Positions 1-8,184 of a stretch of DNA of 64,000 nt are shown here, one piece after another. The stretch is from RYN-230 sp963717125 (GTDB lineage: Bacteria > Actinomycetota > Actinomycetes > Streptosporangiales > Streptosporangiaceae). The position numbers were made by a program, and so were the translations under genes. How positions within the stretch are numbered: the first letter of the stretch is position 1; each line of letters starts with the position of its first letter. The stretch lies in assembly GCA_963717125.1 (NCBI GenBank), contig CAVQVG010000020.1, forward strand, positions 496,001-560,000, given 5' to 3'. The notes beneath the pieces were generated by a model, which made no database searches, was not told where the DNA came from, and saw only the letters and a list, made by a program, of their open reading frames with translations.

Positions 1-1443
1 TCACCGGCCGTCCCGCAGGTTCAGCACGATGATCCGCGGGTCGGTCATGTCCGCCACCGCATAACGGGGGCCCTCCAGGCCGTAGCCGCTGTTCTTCACC
101 CCGCCGTAGGGCATCGCGTCGGCGTGATAGCTGGACGTGTCGTTGATCATCACGCCGCCCACCTGGAGCTGCCGGGCGGCGTGGAAGGCGGCGTCCAGGT
201 CCTGGGTGAACACCCCGGCCTGCAGGCCGTACTCGCCGGCGTTGACCAGGTCGATGGCCTCGCCCAGACTGCGCACCGCGACCAGCGCGACGGCCGGGGC
301 GAAGATTTCCTCGGTCATGATCTGGCTGTCCGGCGGCGGATCGCGGAGCAGCGCCGGGGTCAGCACCGGGCCGTCCCGCTCGCCGCCGGCCAGCACCGTG
401 GCGCCGCGGCCGGCCGCCTGCTGGATCCAGCGTTGGGCGCGCTGCGCCTCGGCTGGTGCGATCAGCGGGCCGACCTGGACGGCCGGGTCGCGCGGGTCCC
501 CGGCGCGCAGCCCGGCCACCCGCTTGGCCAGCCGCCCGGCCAGCTCATCCGCTACCGCTTCGTGCACGAGCAGCCGCTGCACGCTGGTGCACACCTGGCC
601 GGCCTTCCGGTAGCCGGCCCGGACGACCAGGTCGGCGACCAGCTCGAGGTCGGCGTCGGCGGCCACGATCGAGGCGCTGTTCGAGCCGAGTTCCAGGTGC
701 GTCTTGGCGATCCCGGAGTTCTGCTTGATGGCCAGGCCGGTCGCGGCGGAGCCGGTGAACGTGAAGAACCGGACCCGCCGGTCGGCCACCAGCGCGGCCC
801 CGGTGCTCTCCCCCGGCCCGCAGACCAGCTGCAGGAACCCGGGCGGCAGGCCCGCGTCGAGCAGCGCCTGGGCCAAGGCGACCGAGCACAGCGGGGTCTG
901 CTCGGCCGGCTTGAGCACGACCGCGTTGCCGGCCGCGATGGCCGGGCCGACCTTGTGCGCCGTGGTGTTCAGCGGCGCGTTGAACGGCGTGATGGCGGCG
1001 ACCACGCCGACCGGCACCCGGATGGTGAACGCCAGCCGGCCCTCGCTGCCGGGGGTGGCGGCCACCGGGATCTCCTGGCCGGCGATCCGCACCGCTTCCT
1101 CGGCGGATAGCCGCAGGGTGGCCACCGCCCGGGTCAGCTCGGTGGCCGCGTCCGCGGGGGTGAACCCGGTCTCGGCCACGTACAGCGCGCGGATCTCATC
1201 CCGGCGGGCTTCGAGCAGCCGCGCCGCCTCGGTCAGGATGGCCTGCCGCCGGGCCGGTGGCAGCGGCCGCTGCGCGGCGGCCACCGCGCCGGTCACCGCC
1301 CGGCCGACGTCGGCCGGCCCGGCCTGAGCGACCGCGGCGAACTGCTCCCGGGTGTATTTGTCCAGCACCGGGAGCTCGGTCCGGGGCGGTTCCCACTGCC
1401 CGTCGATGAGCAGCCCGGTGGTGCCCGCAAGCAGCCCTGTCAT
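1..1443 (-). CDS. NAD(P)-dependent aldehyde dehydrogenase
   Basis: 480-residue aldehyde dehydrogenase that would oxidise an aldehyde to its acid in the cytoplasm. Visible family landmarks are Asn155 in ITPFNAP, Lys178 in VVLKPAEQ, the FTGSAATG turn, catalytic general base Glu251 in LELGSNS, nucleophile Cys285 in AGQVCTS, and EEIFAP. The LELGSNS variant (rather than LELGGKS) is common in the lactaldehyde / phosphonoacetaldehyde / non-phosphorylating GAPDH-like branch, but the substrate cannot be read from sequence. It is complete: the stop is the first codon of the window. It is divergent from the thiamine-diphosphate enzyme gene, which suggests it may oxidise an aldehyde released by that enzyme (inference). 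Confidence 0.9.
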   Translation of the reverse strand: MTGLLAGTTGLLIDGQWEPPRTELPVLDKYTREQFAAVAQAGPADVGRAVTGAVAAAQRPLPPARRQAILTEAARLLEARRDEIRALYVAETGFTPADAATELTRAVATLRLSAEEAVRIAGQEIPVAATPGSEGRLAFTIRVPVGVVAAITPFNAPLNTTAHKVGPAIAAGNAVVLKPAEQTPLCSVALAQALLDAGLPPGFLQLVCGPGESTGAALVADRRVRFFTFTGSAATGLAIKQNSGIAKTHLELGSNSASIVAADADLELVADLVVRAGYRKAGQVCTSVQRLLVHEAVADELAGRLAKRVAGLRAGDPRDPAVQVGPLIAPAEAQRAQRWIQQAAGRGATVLAGGERDGPVLTPALLRDPPPDSQIMTEEIFAPAVALVAVRSLGEAIDLVNAGEYGLQAGVFTQDLDAAFHAARQLQVGGVMINDTSSYHADAMPYGGVKNSGYGLEGPRYAVADMTDPRIIVLNLRDGR

Positions 1444-1507
1444 GTGCGCCAGCTCCCTCTTGACGGGGACATCAGGCTGCCATACTGTCCCGCATCATGC
1501 AATGGCT

Positions 1508-1525
1508 TGCTTAATACGCAAAGCA
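1508..1525. promoter_or_regulatory. Weak inverted repeat in the divergent promoter region
   Basis: The 114-bp gap between the divergent aldehyde dehydrogenase and the thiamine-diphosphate enzyme holds TGCTT and AAGCA as a 5-bp inverted repeat with an 8-bp spacer, in a locally AT-richer patch. No regulator gene is adjacent. This is only a candidate operator. Confidence 0.25.
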
Positions 1526-1557
1526 GATGCACGGTGCGGCGCGGCGGAAGGGGTGGC

Positions 1558-3342
1558 GTGAAGGGCGCGGAGATCATCACCGAGTACCTCATCCGGGAGC
1601 GGGTGCCGTACGTGGTGGGGTTGTGCGGGCACGGTGATCTCGGCCTGCTGGACGCGCTGTACGACCGGCGCGCGGAGATCCGCACTCTGTCCGTGCACCA
1701 CGAGTCGGCCGCGGGCTTCATCGCGGATGCCTACTACCGGATCCGGCACCAGCCGCTGGCCACGTTCACCTCGGTCGGGCCCGGGTCGGCCAACCTGCCG
1801 GTCGCGCTCGGCTCGGCGCTGATGGACTCCTCGGCCTTCCTGGCCATCACCGGGAACGTGCCGACCACGCAGTTCAACCGGGCGCCGTTCCAGGAGACCG
1901 GGCGGCACTACCAGGCGGACACGCCGGGGGTGCTGCGGCCCTACGTCAAGCGCAGCTTCCAGGCCACCCGGGCCGGCCAGCTGCCGCTGATGCTGCGCCA
2001 GGCGTTCGCGGCCATGCTCGGCGGGCGGCCCGGCCCGGTGCACCTGGACGTGCCGCTCGACGTGTTCGTGGAGACGACTGACGAGCCGGTGCCCGACCCC
2101 GGCCGGTGGCGGGCGGGCGTCTCGGCTCGGTCGGCCGCCGCGGCCGAGGACGTGGCCGCGATCCTGGACCTGCTGCGCGGCGCCGAGCGGCCGGTGATCG
2201 TGGCCGGGTACGGCGTGCTGAACGCCGGGGCCGCGGCGGAACTGGACAGTTTCGCCACCGCGGCCGGCCTCCCGGTGGCCACCTCCCCGCTCGGCAAGGG
2301 CGCCGCCGACCCCCGGTCGCCGCTGCACCTGGGCGCGACCGGGCGCAACGGCAGCTACCAGGCCAACCGCGCGACGCGCAGCGCGGACCTGATCCTGGCG
2401 TTCGGCACCCGGTTCGATGACCGGTTCGACCAGCTCCTGGCTGCCCGGCTACACGTACTCGATCCCGCCCACCCGGCTGATCCAGGTCGACGTGGACCCG
2501 GCCGAGCTGGGCCGCAACTACCCGGTCACGCTCGGCGTGACGGCCAACCCGAAGGACGTGCTGGGCCAGTTGCGGGCCGCGCTGACCGACCCGCCGGACA
2601 CCAGCCGGTGGCGGGCCGAGATCGCAGGGGTGGGCCCGGGACTGGGAGCAGCACACCGGCCCGGAGCGGACCGCGGACGTCACGCCCACTGCGGCCGCAG
2701 CGGGTGCTCGCCGACCTGCGCGCGGTGCTGCCGCCGGACGGCATCCTGCTGTCCGACGTCGGCGCGCACCACAACTGGATCGTCCAGGAATGGCAGCCGG
2801 GCGGGCCCGGCACGCTGCTGCAGAGCTGGGGTTTCGCGTCCATGTGCTTCGGCATGGCCGGGGTGCTGGGCGCCCGGCTGGCCGCCCCGGACACCCCGGC
2901 GGTGGCGGTCGTCGGCGACGGCGGGTTCCTGATGCTGCCCAGCGTGGTGGCCACCGCCGTGCAGTACGGCATCCCGGCCGTCTGGCTGGTCTGGAACAAC
3001 GGCGGCTACATCTCCATCCGCGACCAGCAGCGCGGCTACTTCGGCGCGGACCGCGAGCTGGCCACCACGTTCCGGTACGCGGCCACCGGCGCGCCGTACA
3101 CGGCCGACTACGCGGCCATGGCCCGGTCGATGGGCGCCCAGGGCCTGCGCGTGGCGGCGGCCAGCGACCTCGGCCCGGCGCTGAAGACGGCGCTCCGCTC
3201 CGGCCTGCCCACGGTGATCGACGTGCCGGTCGCGGCCGACCCGGCCCAGCCGTCCGCGGCCACCTGGGAGCTGCCCCCGCTGCCTCACCCGGAACCCAGC
3301 TTCGGCTGGCCTGACCCCGGTTTAACCGCTGGCCCCGGCTAA
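1558..3342 (+). CDS. Thiamine-diphosphate-dependent enzyme (acetolactate synthase/decarboxylase family), frame-disrupted
   Basis: Large ThDP enzyme of the acetolactate synthase / benzoylformate decarboxylase superfamily. The catalytic Glu lies in VHHESAAGFIADAY, the C-terminal cofactor motif is VVGDGGFLM followed about 25 residues later by WNNGG, and PGPVHLDVPLDV is present. The GTG at 1558 is preferred because GGAAGGGG lies just upstream and the family N-terminus (KGAEIITEYL) starts there. One continuous reading frame exists, but residues encoded at about 2425-2690 are out of register. The family sequence (WLPGYTYS, RLIQVDVDPAELGRNYP) appears in the next frame, then a third frame, before returning. 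Three +1 changes near 2425, 2626 and 2688 explain this. It heads the operon with the symporter and TcuAB. No ilvN-like subunit is present, so a dedicated lyase/decarboxylase is as likely as acetolactate synthase. Confidence 0.8.
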   Translation: MKGAEIITEYLIRERVPYVVGLCGHGDLGLLDALYDRRAEIRTLSVHHESAAGFIADAYYRIRHQPLATFTSVGPGSANLPVALGSALMDSSAFLAITGNVPTTQFNRAPFQETGRHYQADTPGVLRPYVKRSFQATRAGQLPLMLRQAFAAMLGGRPGPVHLDVPLDVFVETTDEPVPDPGRWRAGVSARSAAAAEDVAAILDLLRGAERPVIVAGYGVLNAGAAAELDSFATAAGLPVATSPLGKGAADPRSPLHLGATGRNGSYQANRATRSADLILAFGTRFDDRFDQLLAARLHVLDPAHPADPGRRGPGRAGPQLPGHARRDGQPEGRAGPVAGRADRPAGHQPVAGRDRRGGPGTGSSTPARSGPRTSRPLRPQRVLADLRAVLPPDGILLSDVGAHHNWIVQEWQPGGPGTLLQSWGFASMCFGMAGVLGARLAAPDTPAVAVVGDGGFLMLPSVVATAVQYGIPAVWLVWNNGGYISIRDQQRGYFGADRELATTFRYAATGAPYTADYAAMARSMGAQGLRVAAASDLGPALKTALRSGLPTVIDVPVAADPAQPSAATWELPPLPHPEPSFGWPDPGLTAGPG

Positions 3343-3369
3343 CCCCCGGCACCGAACAAGGAGTCGACG

Positions 3370-3609
3370 ATGACCCAACCGCAGGATCCCCCGCCGGCCG
3401 GCCTGAGCCAGCCGCGCCGCACCGACCGCAGCCCGTGGAACTGGCTGCTGCTCGTGCCCATCGTGCTGCCACTGATCACCGTGCTCTACAACCGGGAGAA
3501 CCCGCACCTGTTCGGCTGGCCGTTCTTCTTCTGGTTCCAGCTGCTGTTCACCCTGCTCGCGGCCGCGACCACCGCCCTCGTCTACGTGGCGACCAGACCG
3601 AGGAGCTGA
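3370..3609 (+). CDS. DUF3311 small membrane protein, symporter partner
   Basis: 79-residue protein with two hydrophobic helices: WNWLLLVPIVLPLITVLY, and a second from about residue 50 (FFFWFQLLFTLLAAATTALVYV). It carries the NREN-P-L-GWPFFFW signature of DUF3311 proteins, which in actinobacteria are usually encoded directly before a sodium:solute symporter, as here (1-bp gap). It is probably an accessory subunit or assembly partner of the transporter (inference from gene pairing). An AAGGAG Shine-Dalgarno precedes the ATG. Confidence 0.8.
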   Translation: MTQPQDPPPAGLSQPRRTDRSPWNWLLLVPIVLPLITVLYNRENPHLFGWPFFFWFQLLFTLLAAATTALVYVATRPRS

Positions 3610-3610
3610 C

Positions 3611-4896
3611 ATGCCGCTGCAAGGCACCGAACTCGCCATCGTCATCGTCTTGTTCGCGCTGGTCAGCGCCATCGGCTTCGGGGCCAGCCGATGGCGCAAG
3701 TCGTCCGAGCTGTCGCTGGACGACTGGGCGCTGGCCGGCCGCGGGTTCCGCAGCTGGATCAGCTGGTTCGTGGTCGGCGGCGACCTGTACACCGCCTACA
3801 CCTACGTCGCGGTGCCCGCGCTGCTGTTCGGGTCCGGGCGATCGGCTTCTACGCGCTGCCGTACGTGGCCATCGAGTACCCGCTGGTCTACCTGATCATG
3901 ATCCGGCTCTGGTCGGTGTGCAAGACGCACGGCTACGTGACGTCGGCCGACTTCGTCCGGGCCCGGTTCGGCTCGCCCACCCTGGCGCTGGCCGTGGCCA
4001 TCACCGGGATCGTGGCCACCATGCCCTACATCGCGCTCAACCTGCTCGGCATCCAGGCCGTGCTGCTGACCATGGGCATCACCGGGTCCTGGCCGCTGAT
4101 CATCGCGTTCGTGGTGCTGGCCGCGTTCACCTACAAGTCCGGCGTGCGAGCCCCGGCGCTGATCTCGTTCATCAAGGACGGCCTGGTCTACCTGGTGATC
4201 GCGGTGGCGATCTTCTACATCCCGGCCAAGCTGGGCGGCTGGACACACATCTTCGACAGCTACAACGCGCACTTCAAGGCCACCCCACCGGGCACCGCGA
4301 ACCTGCTGACCAGCGCCAACCAGTGGCAGTACATCACGCTGGCGCTCGGCTCGGCGTTCGCCATCTTCCTCTACCCGCACTCGGTCACCGGGGTGCTCAC
4401 CACCCGGAGCCGGGCCGTGGTCAAGCGGACCATGGCCGGGCTGCCCATCTACAGCTTCATCCTGCTCATCAACCCGCAGTTCTCCATCGACCTGCAGCTG
4501 CTCGGCGGCGCGATCATCCTGCAGACGCTGCCGTCGGTGATGCTCGGCCTGTACACCCGGTGGCTGCACCGCCGCGCGCTGATCGCCGGCTGGGCGGCCG
4601 GCATGACCGCGTGCGTGTGGACCTTCTACCTGACCCCCAACCCGGATCTGAAGGAACCGCACTGGGGCGGCACCGCGTTCGCGCTCAGCCACCTCGGGCG
4701 CAGCACCGACGTCGGGATCTATATCGGCTTCATCGGTGTGGTGGTTAACCTGGTCGTCTGCGTCGCGGCGACGGTGCTGCTCAAGGCGGTCCGGGCCCGG
4801 GACGGCGTGGACCAGACCGCGGCGGCCGACTACTTCACCGACGTCGCGGACGGGGTCCCGGCCGAGCCCGTCGTCACCGCGGGAGGGCTGGCCTGA
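3611..4896 (+). pseudogene. Sodium:solute symporter (SSS family), frameshift and apparent internal deletion
   Basis: Inner-membrane Na+/solute symporter. The first segment (MPLQGTELAIVIVLFAL to about 3837) and the rest (GFYALPYVAIEYPL onward) lie in different frames. Restoring one G in the run at 3836-3838 joins VPALLFGSG to AIGFYALP, so one base is missing there. The joined protein is about 428 residues, roughly 100 fewer than usual for this family. At the sequence for IYSFILLINPQFS the middle helices that normally separate IYSFIL from FILLINPQFSIDLQ appear to be gone, as if lost between two short FIL-encoding repeats. The membrane topology would be incomplete. Position between DUF3311 and tcuA suggests it imported the substrate of the operon. 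Confidence 0.75.
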
Positions 4897-4907
4897 CCGG
4901 AAACGAG

Positions 4908-6284
4908 ATGTGGGACGTCGTGGTGATCGGCGGCGGCAACGCGGGACTGGTCGCCGCGCTCACCGCGGGCCGGCTGGCGGGCCGGGTGCTGCTCCTGGAC
5001 CGCGGGCCGGCCGCGCTGCGCGGCGGCAACACCCGGCACACCCGGAATATCCGCTGCGCGCACGGCTGGTCGGATGCCTACAGCCCGGGCACGTACCTGG
5101 CCGGTGAACTGTGGCGCGACCTGTGCGGCGTCGGCACCGGGCCGAGCAACGAGAAGCTGGCCGAGCTGACCGTGCGCGAGTCGGAGACCGTGCCGGCCTG
5201 GATGACCGGGCACGGGGCGCGCTGGCAGCCGCCGCTGGCCGGCACGCTGCACCTGGGCCGGACCAACCGGTTCTTCCTGGGCGGCGGCAAGGCGCTGGTC
5301 AACACCTACCACCGGGCTCTTGCCCGGCTGGGCGTCGCAGTCCGGTACGGCGTGACGGTCGAGGACCTGGTCATGGACGGGGACCGGTGCACCGCTGTGC
5401 TGACCGGGGACGGCGTGCTGGTGCGGGCCCGGGCGGTGGTCTGCGCCAGCGGCGGTTTCGAAGCCAACATCGGCTGGCTGCGCCGGTACTGGGGGGACGC
5501 CGCGGACAACTACCTGATCCGTGGCTCGGCGGACAACGACGGCCGGGTGCTGGCCGCGCTGTACGCGCACGGGGCCGGCCGGGCGGGCGAGGAACGCGGC
5601 TTCCACGCGGTCGCCATCGACGCGCGGGCGCCCCGGTTCGACGGCGGCATCGCCACCCGGCTCGACTCGATCCCGTTCGGCATCGTGGTCAACCGTGACG
5701 GCCAGCGGTGCTACGACGAGGGCGAGGAGCTGTGGCCGAAGCGGTACGCGATCTGGGGCGCGGTCGTGGCGGGCCAGCCCGGCCAGATCGGTTACTCGAT
5801 CTGGGACGCGAAGGTGAACCGGCTGTTCCTGCCGCCGATGTACCCTCCGGCCTCGGCGGGCTCGGTCGCCGCTCTAACGGCGGAGCTCGGCCTGAACCCA
5901 GGCGCGGTTACGGCGACGGTCCGCGAGTTCAACGCCGCGATCCGGCCCGGCGGCCGGTTCGACCCCAGCGGCCTGGACTCCTGCACGACCGAGGGCATCC
6001 GCCCGGCCAAGAGCCACTGGGCGCAGCCGATCGACACCCCGCCGTTCTATGGGGTGGCACTGCGCCCCGGTATCACGTTCACCTACCTGGGCGTCGCCGT
6101 CACCGAGCAGGCCCGGGTGCTGCGCACCGACGGCACGGCGCTGCGCAACGTGTTCGCCGCCGGGGAGATCATGTCCGGCAACATCCTGTCCACCGGGTAC
6201 CTCGCGGGCTTCGGGCTGACCATCGGGCACGTGTGGGGCCGCATCGCTGGCGCGGAGGCCGCCCGTCATGCCCATGCTGGATGA
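4908..6284 (+). CDS. tcuA: FAD-dependent tricarballylate dehydrogenase-like protein
   Basis: 458-residue flavoprotein of the fumarate reductase/succinate dehydrogenase flavoprotein family, closest in character to TcuA, which oxidises tricarballylate to cis-aconitate. The N-terminus has the dinucleotide-binding VVVIGGGNAGLVAAL, followed by the TcuA-style RGGNTRHTRNIRCAH stretch, and the C-terminus has AAGEIMSGNILSTGYLAGFG, the FAD-contact/C-terminal capping region. Start is 11 bp after the symporter stop. The stop overlaps tcuB by 17 bp, so translational coupling is likely. The family role is established for Salmonella TcuA; substrate identity here is inferred and could be another tricarboxylate, given the unusual operon partners. 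Confidence 0.82.
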   Translation: MWDVVVIGGGNAGLVAALTAGRLAGRVLLLDRGPAALRGGNTRHTRNIRCAHGWSDAYSPGTYLAGELWRDLCGVGTGPSNEKLAELTVRESETVPAWMTGHGARWQPPLAGTLHLGRTNRFFLGGGKALVNTYHRALARLGVAVRYGVTVEDLVMDGDRCTAVLTGDGVLVRARAVVCASGGFEANIGWLRRYWGDAADNYLIRGSADNDGRVLAALYAHGAGRAGEERGFHAVAIDARAPRFDGGIATRLDSIPFGIVVNRDGQRCYDEGEELWPKRYAIWGAVVAGQPGQIGYSIWDAKVNRLFLPPMYPPASAGSVAALTAELGLNPGAVTATVREFNAAIRPGGRFDPSGLDSCTTEGIRPAKSHWAQPIDTPPFYGVALRPGITFTYLGVAVTEQARVLRTDGTALRNVFAAGEIMSGNILSTGYLAGFGLTIGHVWGRIAGAEAARHAHAG

Positions 6285-7341
6285 CCTGTTCGCCGAGGCC
6301 GAGCGGCAGCTGAACATCTGCAACTCGTGCCGCTACTGCGAGGGGTACTGCGCGGTGTTCCCGGCGCTGGAGCGGCGCACCCTGCTGGACACGGGCGACA
6401 TCACCCAGCTGGCCAACCTGTGCCACGACTGCCGGGCCTGCTTCCACGCCTGCATGTACGCGCCGCCGCACGAGTTCGCGGTTGACCCGCCTGCCGTGCT
6501 CAGCGCGGTGCGGCTGGCCAGCTACGAGCGTTACCTGCCGCCGGTGAGCTGGCTGCGGCCGGGCTGGTCGCGGGGGTGGTCCGCCCGGGCGGCGGCCGGT
6601 GTGGTGGTCGCCGTCGCGCTGCTGGTCCTGGTCGCGGCGACCGAAGGGCTGGGCGCGCTGCTCCGCCGCGGCAGCCCGTATCAGGTCATCGCGTACCCGG
6701 CGCTGCTGGTCACGGTGCTGCTGCCGACCGCGGGCAGCGTGGCGGTCCTGCTCTGGGGGTGCGCCAGGTACTGGCGGGACGTGCACGGCCCGCTGCGGGA
6801 TCTCGCGAACTGGCGGGCCCTGGGCACGGCGCTGGCCGCGGCGGCCCGGCTCCGCAATATGCGCGGCGGCGGCGAGGAGTGCTATGCGGCGGGTGATGAC
6901 CCGTCACCGGCGCGCCGGCGGCTGCACGCGGCGGTCGCCGGGGGCTTCGCGGCGTGCTTCGCGGCCACCGTCTCGGCGGCGTTCCTGCAAGACGTGCTGG
7001 GCAATGCGCCGCCCTACCCGGTGCTGTCCGTCCCGGTCATCCTGGGCGCGGCCGGCGGCCTCAGCATGCTGGCCGGCTGCGCCGGGCTGATCGCGCTCAA
7101 GCGGCGCAGCGTGCCGCCTGAGCGCGGGGTAGCGGACTACGGGCTGATCCTCGGCCTCGGCCTGCTCGCGCTGACCGGGCTGCTCACCCTGCTGCTCCGG
7201 GCCACCCCGGCGTTCGGCCTGATCCTGGTCATCCACCTGGCCACGATCGTGGTCTGCTTCGGCATCGCCCCGTACACCAGGTTCGTGCACGCCGGGTACC
7301 GCTTCCTGGCCCTGGTGGCGGACGCCATCGAGCGGGACTGA
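6268..7341 (+). CDS. tcuB: Tricarballylate utilisation 4Fe-4S membrane protein TcuB
   Basis: 357-residue membrane redox partner of TcuA. Two CxxCxxCxxxC clusters sit near the N-terminus (Cys18/21/24/28 and Cys52/55/58/62, in CNSCRYCEGYC and CHDCRACFHAC), enough for two [4Fe-4S] clusters. About six transmembrane helices follow from residue 105. In the known system TcuB re-oxidises TcuA-bound FADH2 and passes electrons to the quinone pool. It starts inside the end of tcuA. An alternative ATG lies two codons downstream. Confidence 0.85.
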   Translation: MPMLDDLFAEAERQLNICNSCRYCEGYCAVFPALERRTLLDTGDITQLANLCHDCRACFHACMYAPPHEFAVDPPAVLSAVRLASYERYLPPVSWLRPGWSRGWSARAAAGVVVAVALLVLVAATEGLGALLRRGSPYQVIAYPALLVTVLLPTAGSVAVLLWGCARYWRDVHGPLRDLANWRALGTALAAAARLRNMRGGGEECYAAGDDPSPARRRLHAAVAGGFAACFAATVSAAFLQDVLGNAPPYPVLSVPVILGAAGGLSMLAGCAGLIALKRRSVPPERGVADYGLILGLGLLALTGLLTLLLRATPAFGLILVIHLATIVVCFGIAPYTRFVHAGYRFLALVADAIERD

Positions 7342-7367
7342 TCGGGCTGCTGTGGCATAGTCCTGGC

Positions 7368-8099
7368 ATGGCCATCTTCGAGGACCTCGACGCTGAGCAG
7401 GACCGGCTGGCGGCCATCCTGGCCGACCTGGATGAAGCGCAGTGGACCGCGCCATCGGCCGCGGCCGGGTGGTCCGTCGCGGATGTCGTGCTGCACCTGG
7501 CGCAGACCGACGACGCGGTGGTGGCCAGCGCGGACGGTGAAGCCCTGCGGGCCGGGCCCGGCTCCGGCGCCAGCATAGACGAGATCATGAATCTTCTCGT
7601 TCAGGCCGAGCGCGAAGCGCCGGCCGAGGTCTTCCGGCGCTGGCAGGAGGCCCGGGCCGCCGCCCTGGCCGCCCTGCGCGCAGCCGATCCGAAGCAGCCG
7701 ATGTCCTGGGTGGAGACACCGATGAAGCCAGCCACGCTGGCCACCACCCGGCTCGCCGAGTACTGGGCGCACGGCCTGGACATCACCGGTCCGCTCGGCA
7801 TCGACTTCCCGGACACCGACCGGCTGCGCAACGTGGCCTGGCTGGCGCACCGCACGCTGCCGTACGCCCTCGCACTGGATGGCGGCCAGTCCTACGACGT
7901 GTTCTGCGAACTGACCGCCCCGGACGGGACGACCACCTGGCGGTTCGGCCCGGAGCGCGCCGATTCCTCGATCACCGGCCCGGCCGGGGCGTTCTGCCGG
8001 GTAGCCGCGCGGCGGCTCGCACCCGAGGAGTCCGGGCTGCTGGTGCAGGGCCCGCACGGCGCCGCCGCGCTGGCCACCCTGCGGACCTACGCCGCCTGA
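7368..8099 (+). CDS. TIGR03084-type DinB-like (mycothiol-dependent maleylpyruvate isomerase-like) protein
   Basis: 243-residue protein of the MDMPI/DinB-like four-helix family, TIGR03084 type. The family metal-ligand-like histidines are seen in VVLHLAQTDDAVV and EYWAHGLDI. These proteins usually bind a divalent metal and many are thought to act with mycothiol; the reaction of this one is unknown. It lies 26 bp after tcuB, with no clear Shine-Dalgarno, so it may have its own start. The last 44 bp, including the stop codon, recur 4.5 kb downstream at 12626-12669. Confidence 0.75.
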   Translation: MAIFEDLDAEQDRLAAILADLDEAQWTAPSAAAGWSVADVVLHLAQTDDAVVASADGEALRAGPGSGASIDEIMNLLVQAEREAPAEVFRRWQEARAAALAALRAADPKQPMSWVETPMKPATLATTRLAEYWAHGLDITGPLGIDFPDTDRLRNVAWLAHRTLPYALALDGGQSYDVFCELTAPDGTTTWRFGPERADSSITGPAGAFCRVAARRLAPEESGLLVQGPHGAAALATLRTYAA

Positions 8100-8101
8100 C
8101 C
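8058..8101 (+). repeat. 44-bp direct repeat, copy 1 (3' end of TIGR03084 gene)
   Basis: Begins GGCGCCGCCGCGCTGGCC and ends ACCTACGCCGCCTGACC. It matches 12626-12669 at 42 of 44 positions by eye. This copy is the in-frame 3' end of the TIGR03084-type gene. Confidence 0.8.
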
Positions 8102-8119
8102 CAGGCTGGCCTTGCGGCT

Positions 8120-8162
8120 GGCACGGCCCGGGCCTGCGACGAGGCCCGGGCCGTGCCGTTTG
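8120..8162. terminator. Bidirectional hairpin terminator
   Basis: Perfect 15-bp inverted repeat, arms GGCACGGCCCGGGCC and GGCCCGGGCCGTGCC, with an 8-nt loop (8135-8142) and a short T run on the + strand. It lies between two convergent genes and could serve both. Confidence 0.8.
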
Positions 8163-8184
8163 CTGCCAGTGCTAGCCGCTCGAG

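Noticed and set aside
1558..3342. Assignment as ilvB (acetolactate synthase large subunit)
   Set aside because: No ilvN, ilvC or branched-chain genes are nearby, and the operon context points to catabolism. Only the superfamily is supported.
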